Below are positions 58,901 to 64,000 of a stretch of DNA of 64,000 nucleotides, in pieces. The stretch spans positions 6,376,056 to 6,440,055 of the forward strand of contig NC_067304.1 of assembly GCF_020740795.1 (NCBI RefSeq), given 5' to 3'. Made by a program: the position numbers and the translations under genes. A model generated the notes under the pieces. That model was not told the origin of the DNA, did not search any database, and was given only the letters and a program-made list of their open reading frames with translations. The stretch's first letter is position 1. The number at the start of each line of letters is the position of its first letter. This DNA is from Apus apus. Lineage: Eukaryota > Chordata > Aves > Apodiformes > Apodidae.

Positions 58901-60612
58901 TGTGGGAGCTACAAGTCACAAACTGAGGTTGACAACTTCTGTAGATAATATTAGGGAATACTGTGAGTATGACTGCTCACCTTATCTCAGAGAAGCAGGG
59001 ATGCAAAAAAAGATCATCTGACTGGGAAACTCTAGTGCAGTGAGACAAATGTGGAATTACGATGTAGAAGAAGTACAAGGAACAGGAATGTGCAGCAACG
59101 GGAAAAAAGAGCAGGATCACGAGCTTGTTGCTCCTCTCACAGCACAGGTACAAGGCTGTAGCTCTCAGTCAATAATCCCTGGTAGCAGGAAATGTCTTCA
59201 GGTGTGTGAGGTGCCAGGGGCAGTCCCTGCAGTTGGGTTCAACAAGGTTCAGCAGCTGAACTTTGCCTTTTAACAGTTACTGTTCCAGTGATTCTTACAT
59301 GCTAATTAATAACTGTGGGAAGGCTCAGGTGTTGGGGGTTTTTCTGATTTGGTCTCAGTACATCTCCCAAGAGAAAACTTGGCTTGCAGATTTACGGCAT
59401 TCCATAGTTGTCTGCAGATCATTATTATTATTATGGGCTTACATAAAAACACTCAAGTTTTCAGCTCAACAGGCATCACAGACTAAACATCACAGACATT
59501 TAAAAGAAAAAACAAGCTCCCTTCCTCACCCACCCCACTAAAAACCCACACACATTTTTAACCTGGCCATTAGACACTTCTTTGTAGTGCTAATATGAAT
59601 AAAGATCTCATGTCTTAGAAATAAAAATGAATGGTTGGTATGTTCCTGTGGTGTTTACCTCCTGGCAATCAAATGCAGTTTGAGGTATTGGTCAGGCCAG
59701 TTACTCTGAGCTAAGAGGATCACTGAAGGCCATTTTTAATTTTTCAAATGCAAATCAGGACTCTGTGCAGTCATCTGCCAGAAATTTGTCTGAAAAACAA
59801 CCATAGATACTTTGTGGTTTAGCCTGTATATCAAGCTTTGGATGCAGAGAATATAAAGGAATGTATTTAGTGCTGAGTTTCTGCTGAAATGCCCCAGCTG
59901 CCTTTGCCAGAGGTTTTTTTCAATAAAACATTTAGGGAGATAGTAATTTCCCTTGGACTAGGATTGTTTTGCAGTTATATTTTGAGACCATCCAATGTTC
60001 ACTATTATGTTTGGGATTCAAATTGTCTCTCTTCCATTGGGACTGTTCTAGCAATCAGGCAGGGATGTATCCTGTGATTTGGGGATGGTTTTGCCAAGAC
60101 ACATCTGTTTGCCCTCTGGGAGGGTTGGTGGGCTCCTGCCTGTGCTGTGGGCAACTGGGCTGTGCTAGTGGGAAGGGGGAGCCCTGTCACCAGCTCCAGC
60201 TTTGCATGCTGGGTGCTTCTGGTGTCCCCTCACCATGGATCAGGCTATCTTCTTGGATTCCCCTTCCCCAGTGCTGAGGGAAGGAGCTGTTCTCTCCATG
60301 TGCTCTCCCACAGCTGTGGTGGTGGGGCATGGAGCAGTGTCTATGCCCCCAGCCCTGCTGGGTGCCAGTGGGCTACAACATTTCTCCTTTCATGTTGATG
60401 AAAGACCAGATGAGAGAAAAAATTCCATCTGAAGTAGCTGCTTAATTACTGTTTGATACAGTGATGTAGTTTATCAAGTTAAGTTGTTAGTAGAAATAAC
60501 GTTAGGGTAGAAAGTGCTTTTTGCTGTAGAACAGTAACTTTTAACTTGTCTGAATTTTCCAGTGTTTCCAACCTTGCATGTTGAAGTTAAACGCATTTTT
60601 AATCCTTCTTAG

Positions 60613-60760
60613 ATGTTTCATGCACACTGTAGGAGTCACTCAGGGCATATATGGTGGCCACAAGCTGGGACCCACAGTGTGGGGCGGCTTCTGGTGGCTG
60701 ACCAAAAAGGTTCCCAGAAATAAATTTAAAATATGGCCTAAGATTTTTGGAGCTGTATCT
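60613..60760 (+). other. Unassigned exon-like segment A
   Basis: A 148-bp stretch bounded by a good acceptor (TTTTTAATCCTTCTTAG at 60596-60612) and a consensus donor (TATCT|GTAAGT). Only one frame is open throughout. It reads through GVTQGIYGGHKLGPTVWGGF and KKVPRNKFKIWPKIFGAVS and ends on a complete codon. The translation looks protein-like (Trp- and Lys-rich, small-protein or membrane-like) but I recognise no family and it is not MAGI3 exon 2. It could be an exon of an unannotated nested gene, an alternative MAGI3 exon, a relic, or chance. A 25-T run starts 8 bases after the exon end, which argues for caution. Confidence 0.3.
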
Positions 60761-60767
60761 GTAAGTC

Positions 60768-60792
60768 TTTTTTTTTTTTTTTTTTTTTTTTT
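60768..60792 (+). repeat. Homopolymer T run (25)
   Basis: An uninterrupted run of T. If it were the reversed poly(A) of a minus-strand retrocopy, a poly(A) signal should be visible in the reverse complement of the bases just after it; I do not see one. Confidence 0.9.
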
Positions 60793-61410
60793 AAACTAAT
60801 GAAATTAGGTGGCTGGGTAAATAATAGGAAATAAACCAGTTTTAATTCTTGATATCCTAAGAATAATTATCTGTTTTGGTTTCAAGCATAAAGACATTAT
60901 TTTTCTAAGTTACCGTAAAATTCCTGGGGTGGTTAAGACTGGTAGGAATGATGAAGAAATAGACAAAGCAAATAATATGCAACTTTGTGCTTTTGTTTTG
61001 TGTGATGTTTTCAGCAAAGTGAACTTAAAGATAACAAAACAAGGTATACATTATCTTAGCTGACCAGGTGGTTCGCTGTCTGATTTGGTAAAGAAAGTCT
61101 CTTTTAAAAGTATTGTGTCGCTTCAATGGTTGCTGTAGCTGCAGCCAGTCTTTAGGAGAAAGTAACGTGCGTGATGTCTTGGAGGTCCACGTTGGATTGT
61201 TGTGAAACAAGCAGCACATGGCAGGGGACCTGGTCCAGCCTCAGACTGAGTCTGGGTAGAAAAATCACTCAAAACCAAATTGAAGTGCCTGTCTTGATAT
61301 AAGTTTTACTTTTCCCTGAAAGACTCTTTGGAAGATCACAGCAGAAGTATAGCTGAAGTAGAAAAGAAGGCTGTTTTATTCTTTTTGGCACAGTTCTTAT
61401 GTTTGCACAG

Positions 61411-61460
61411 CTGGTGGCCTACCAGCTTTATCCTGCAGCTGAGTTCGGAGATACGCGCGT
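61411..61460 (+). other. Unassigned exon-like segment B
   Basis: A 50-bp segment between an acceptor (ATGTTTGCACAG) and a consensus donor (GCGT|GTAAGT). Joined to segment A, which ends in phase 0, it continues the frame as LVAYQLYPAAEFGDTR and on. It has three CpGs in the last 13 bases, unusual in this AT-rich intron. A second, stronger-looking acceptor 18 bases upstream (TTTTTGGCACAG ending at 61392) would give a 68-bp version which, joined to A, reads FLCLHSWWPT and on. Function unknown. Confidence 0.22.
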
Positions 61461-64000
61461 GTAAGTTATTCCTTCTTTCCCTGATGTTATTAAAGAACAA
61501 AACATAAAACCATCGACAAATAATTTTAACTCAGTCAACATGCTGATTAGATATTTGTTTTTCAAAAGCTAAGGACATGGGTGGCTTTTAAAATAATTTT
61601 GACACAGTTTTTGCTCAAAGAGATGGCAACAAGAACACTCAAACCCCAAAGTGCTTGAGCCTTTCCCCTCTCTTTAAGGTTTCATTGCCTTTACATGCAA
61701 CTTTGCTTTGGTTATGTGCCAAGTTTGCTGTGACCTTCTTGGAACAGGCAGAGTAGAGTTTGCTAGTACTACTTACTAAATGCAAGAGGATTAACATCCA
61801 GTCTATTTCCTCTAAAACCACAGAGCTATCAGGAAATATCTAAGCCCTGAAGTTTTAGATTTGTAGAAATTATTTCCTCCTGATGCATGTACTTGGGGGG
61901 AATTTCAGAATCCTGTTGTGTAAGAGAGAGGCAGAGCCCTGTGTTAATCCTAGGAACTGATGTTTAATGGCTTGTTTTGTCCTTTGTTGGTCTAAAGAAT
62001 TCCTCAGAAATCAGCTGACCAAAAGTGCCAGGGAAGTGTTTTACCATTTTACCTCTGTTGCTGATACTCAGCAACAGTAATTTCACTCAGCTCAGTAATT
62101 TCACTAATCTTCTTTGCAGTGAGATTAGATTGTAAAAGCTTTGGTGCAGGGAGAACTTGTTTGTGATCAGTGCTTAGTGCTATGGGTACCATCCAGTGGA
62201 AGCTCCAATAAATACCGTGTTCCATTGCTGAGCAATATTTTTACATACCTGTAGCCTTGGCTTTGCTTCAAGTTGACAGTGTTTCCCTGGAAGATTGTGT
62301 TTGTAGTGTGAGCTTTAATGCATTGTGCTTGGTAAAGGACAAAAAATGCTAACAGCTAAGTTTGAAGACTGGTTTTATTTCGCACTGAGGTTTGGTCCTT
62401 ACTGTATAAAAGTTTTGTACAAATAAAAATAGTTGTCCATTATTCTAGATCTCTGACATCTTCAGATGCCACTCGAGCACATACTTTTAAAATGGTTAGT
62501 TACAGAAGCATTAATATTCCATATTTATGAATAAATATATTTTTAAATGTATTCACTGATAGATAAGGTATGAAATGCTGATGGGTGTATGCAGCTGGTG
62601 GCTGAACTGCATGGAATAGATGAGGTGACAGCTAACTGGCTTATGCTGCATCCTCTTAGGAATTTTTAAAAAGACAAATAGGTACCTTGTTGACAGACCT
62701 ATACACTATTATTAAACACTATTTTGTTGCTTTCTTGCAGGCAGCAGGAAAGCAGTTCTACTCAGTGCAAGGCCTTTAGTATTGCTCATGTTGTGGAATT
62801 ACCAACTACAGCAACTTGCCTCTAAATTGCCAGCTTTCCTGTCTGCCCTACTTACTCAATATAAAAAAAAAAACCTAATCCTGTGGATTTTATTTCCCTC
62901 TCTGTAGGACAGCAGTGAGTAATTACTTTTCTATGGTGAAGGTAGAGATGCTGGAAAAGTTTAATTAATGCCCATTAGGAGATACTGCTAGTACTTAAAT
63001 GAATTCATTAGGGCAGGGTTCTTAATGTTCCTCAAAATTGCAAATAATTGCAGTGGACTGAATGTTGTTTACACCGTATTGTGTGTTGTATCTTTTTGTT
63101 CTGGTCAGTTCTGCAAAATATTTCAGGATATGTGGATCTTCCTTAGCCAGGGACATCTTTTCTAACCCCTTTGTAAAGTGCACGGATTCAAAATGAGGTT
63201 TGGGTTGAGAGCATAAATCTGTCCGTCTACTGCTGCCTCGTCCCTGTGGAACTGAGTAGCATCAGGGGAGAATGGATTTGCTCAGCCATCAGGGACTGCA
63301 TGGAAAATATTTCACTGTCACTTAGCTTGGCTAGCTGAATAGCCTTATTCGTATGAATCTTCCGTTTAAATCTTTCTACCTTGGTAAATACCTTACAGAA
63401 GGCAATGGGGCTGTGGTGACGGGGCATCTCCTGCTCCAGGCCCTGCGTTGTGCCCACCGGAGCATGGCTCATCCAGACATGTAAGGAGTGTCACCCATCT
63501 CTAGGCTATTCAAATGCTTCCTTGTCCCAAATACTGAGATTTGGGACTCTCTAGTGACTGAGGAACACTATTACTGTGCTGTGATTTGCATAAATGTAAT
63601 ACTCTTTGGCCACGCAGTAGAGATTTTAGCACAGATGCCATAGCAAAGCACGGGCCAGGCAGGTATGCCTGTGCTGGAGCAGGAGGGAAGCATCATTCCC
63701 TGGGGCTGTGCTGGGGCAGCTACTGTGCTCAGGGGAGCATGGAAATGGCTTTGGTGGGTGGGCTGCTGGGTACACAGCAGTGCTGAACTCTGCTTAAAAT
63801 GGCACTGTGGTGGTCCTTCTGGGGCAGTGGTGGCCTTGAGGATGGGATCCTGAGGTCCTTGTTAGCCTTTTTGTCAGCCTGTATTTGTACATAAGTGGAG
63901 GTTATATTTCCACAGGGAAGTTTTGAAGTATTCAGAAACTACCAGCTGTTCTCTGCTTTTTCTCTCAGTTAAAAGTCTACTAAAAATAGGATATTCTTCC

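Larger units (their letters stand above)
50794..64000 (+). other. MAGI3 intron 1 (runs off the window)
   Basis: After the CpG island the sequence is AT-rich and mostly unremarkable. Inside it are a decayed CR1 relic, an A/C-rich simple stretch (55883-55931), a candidate non-coding element, a T run of 25 at 60768-60792 and an unexplained pair of exon-like segments. No second MAGI3 exon is visible. Confidence 0.85.

Noticed and set aside
1-64000. CRISPR arrays, operons, ribosome-binding sites, rRNA and tRNA genes, and endogenous retroviral genes
   Set aside because: The DNA is vertebrate, and no array of spaced direct repeats, no tRNA-like fold with A and B boxes, no rRNA segment and no retroviral gag/pol/env frame was recognised.

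Overview
This is vertebrate nuclear DNA, most likely from a bird. Coding sequence is split by GT-AG introns, introns and intergenic spacers are short, promoters are GC-rich CpG islands, and the only clear interspersed repeats are CR1 LINEs. Two genes are recognisable, both on the + strand: a complete LRIG2 and the first coding exon of MAGI3. The same two genes are close neighbours on human chromosome 1p13, so the order looks like conserved synteny. All gene naming rests on my memory of the families; no search was run.

Layout. Bases 1-8700 hold no coding exon I can defend. They alternate between GC-rich patches and AT-rich, homeodomain-motif-rich stretches that look like candidate conserved non-coding elements. 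A compact candidate element at 8720-8870 carries two octamers, SOX-like sites and an RFX-like palindrome, just before the LRIG2 CpG island (about 8870-10210), which contains two short GC-rich tandem repeats. LRIG2 runs from the ATG at 9622 to the stop at 27789 in 18 exons that join in one frame into 1056 codons. It has a signal peptide, LRRNT, a run of leucine-rich repeats mostly in exons of 72-bp or 144-bp size, LRRCT, three Ig domains, one transmembrane helix and a cytoplasmic tail. The 3' UTR probably reaches about 30540 and has taken in an antisense CR1 copy.

From about 30750 to 49840 there is a roughly 19-kb spacer without a defensible gene. It again mixes GC-rich patches with many TAAT-rich islands and could be a regulatory landscape. 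The MAGI3 CpG island (about 49840-51420) contains three copies of a 23-bp GC-rich unit and coding exon 1 (50472-50793), which encodes the N-terminal PDZ0 segment. The rest of the window is MAGI3 intron 1. It holds a decayed CR1 reverse-transcriptase relic, a candidate non-coding element and a pair of exon-like segments (60613-60760 and 61411-61460) with good splice signals that match nothing I recognise.

The two genes do not form a pathway as far as the sequence shows. LRIG2 is a membrane regulator of receptor signalling and MAGI3 is a junctional scaffold. What they share is their neighbourhood and orientation. I found no striking unknown system. The best leads are the unexplained exon-like pair, the octamer/SOX/RFX element and the motif-rich spacer.
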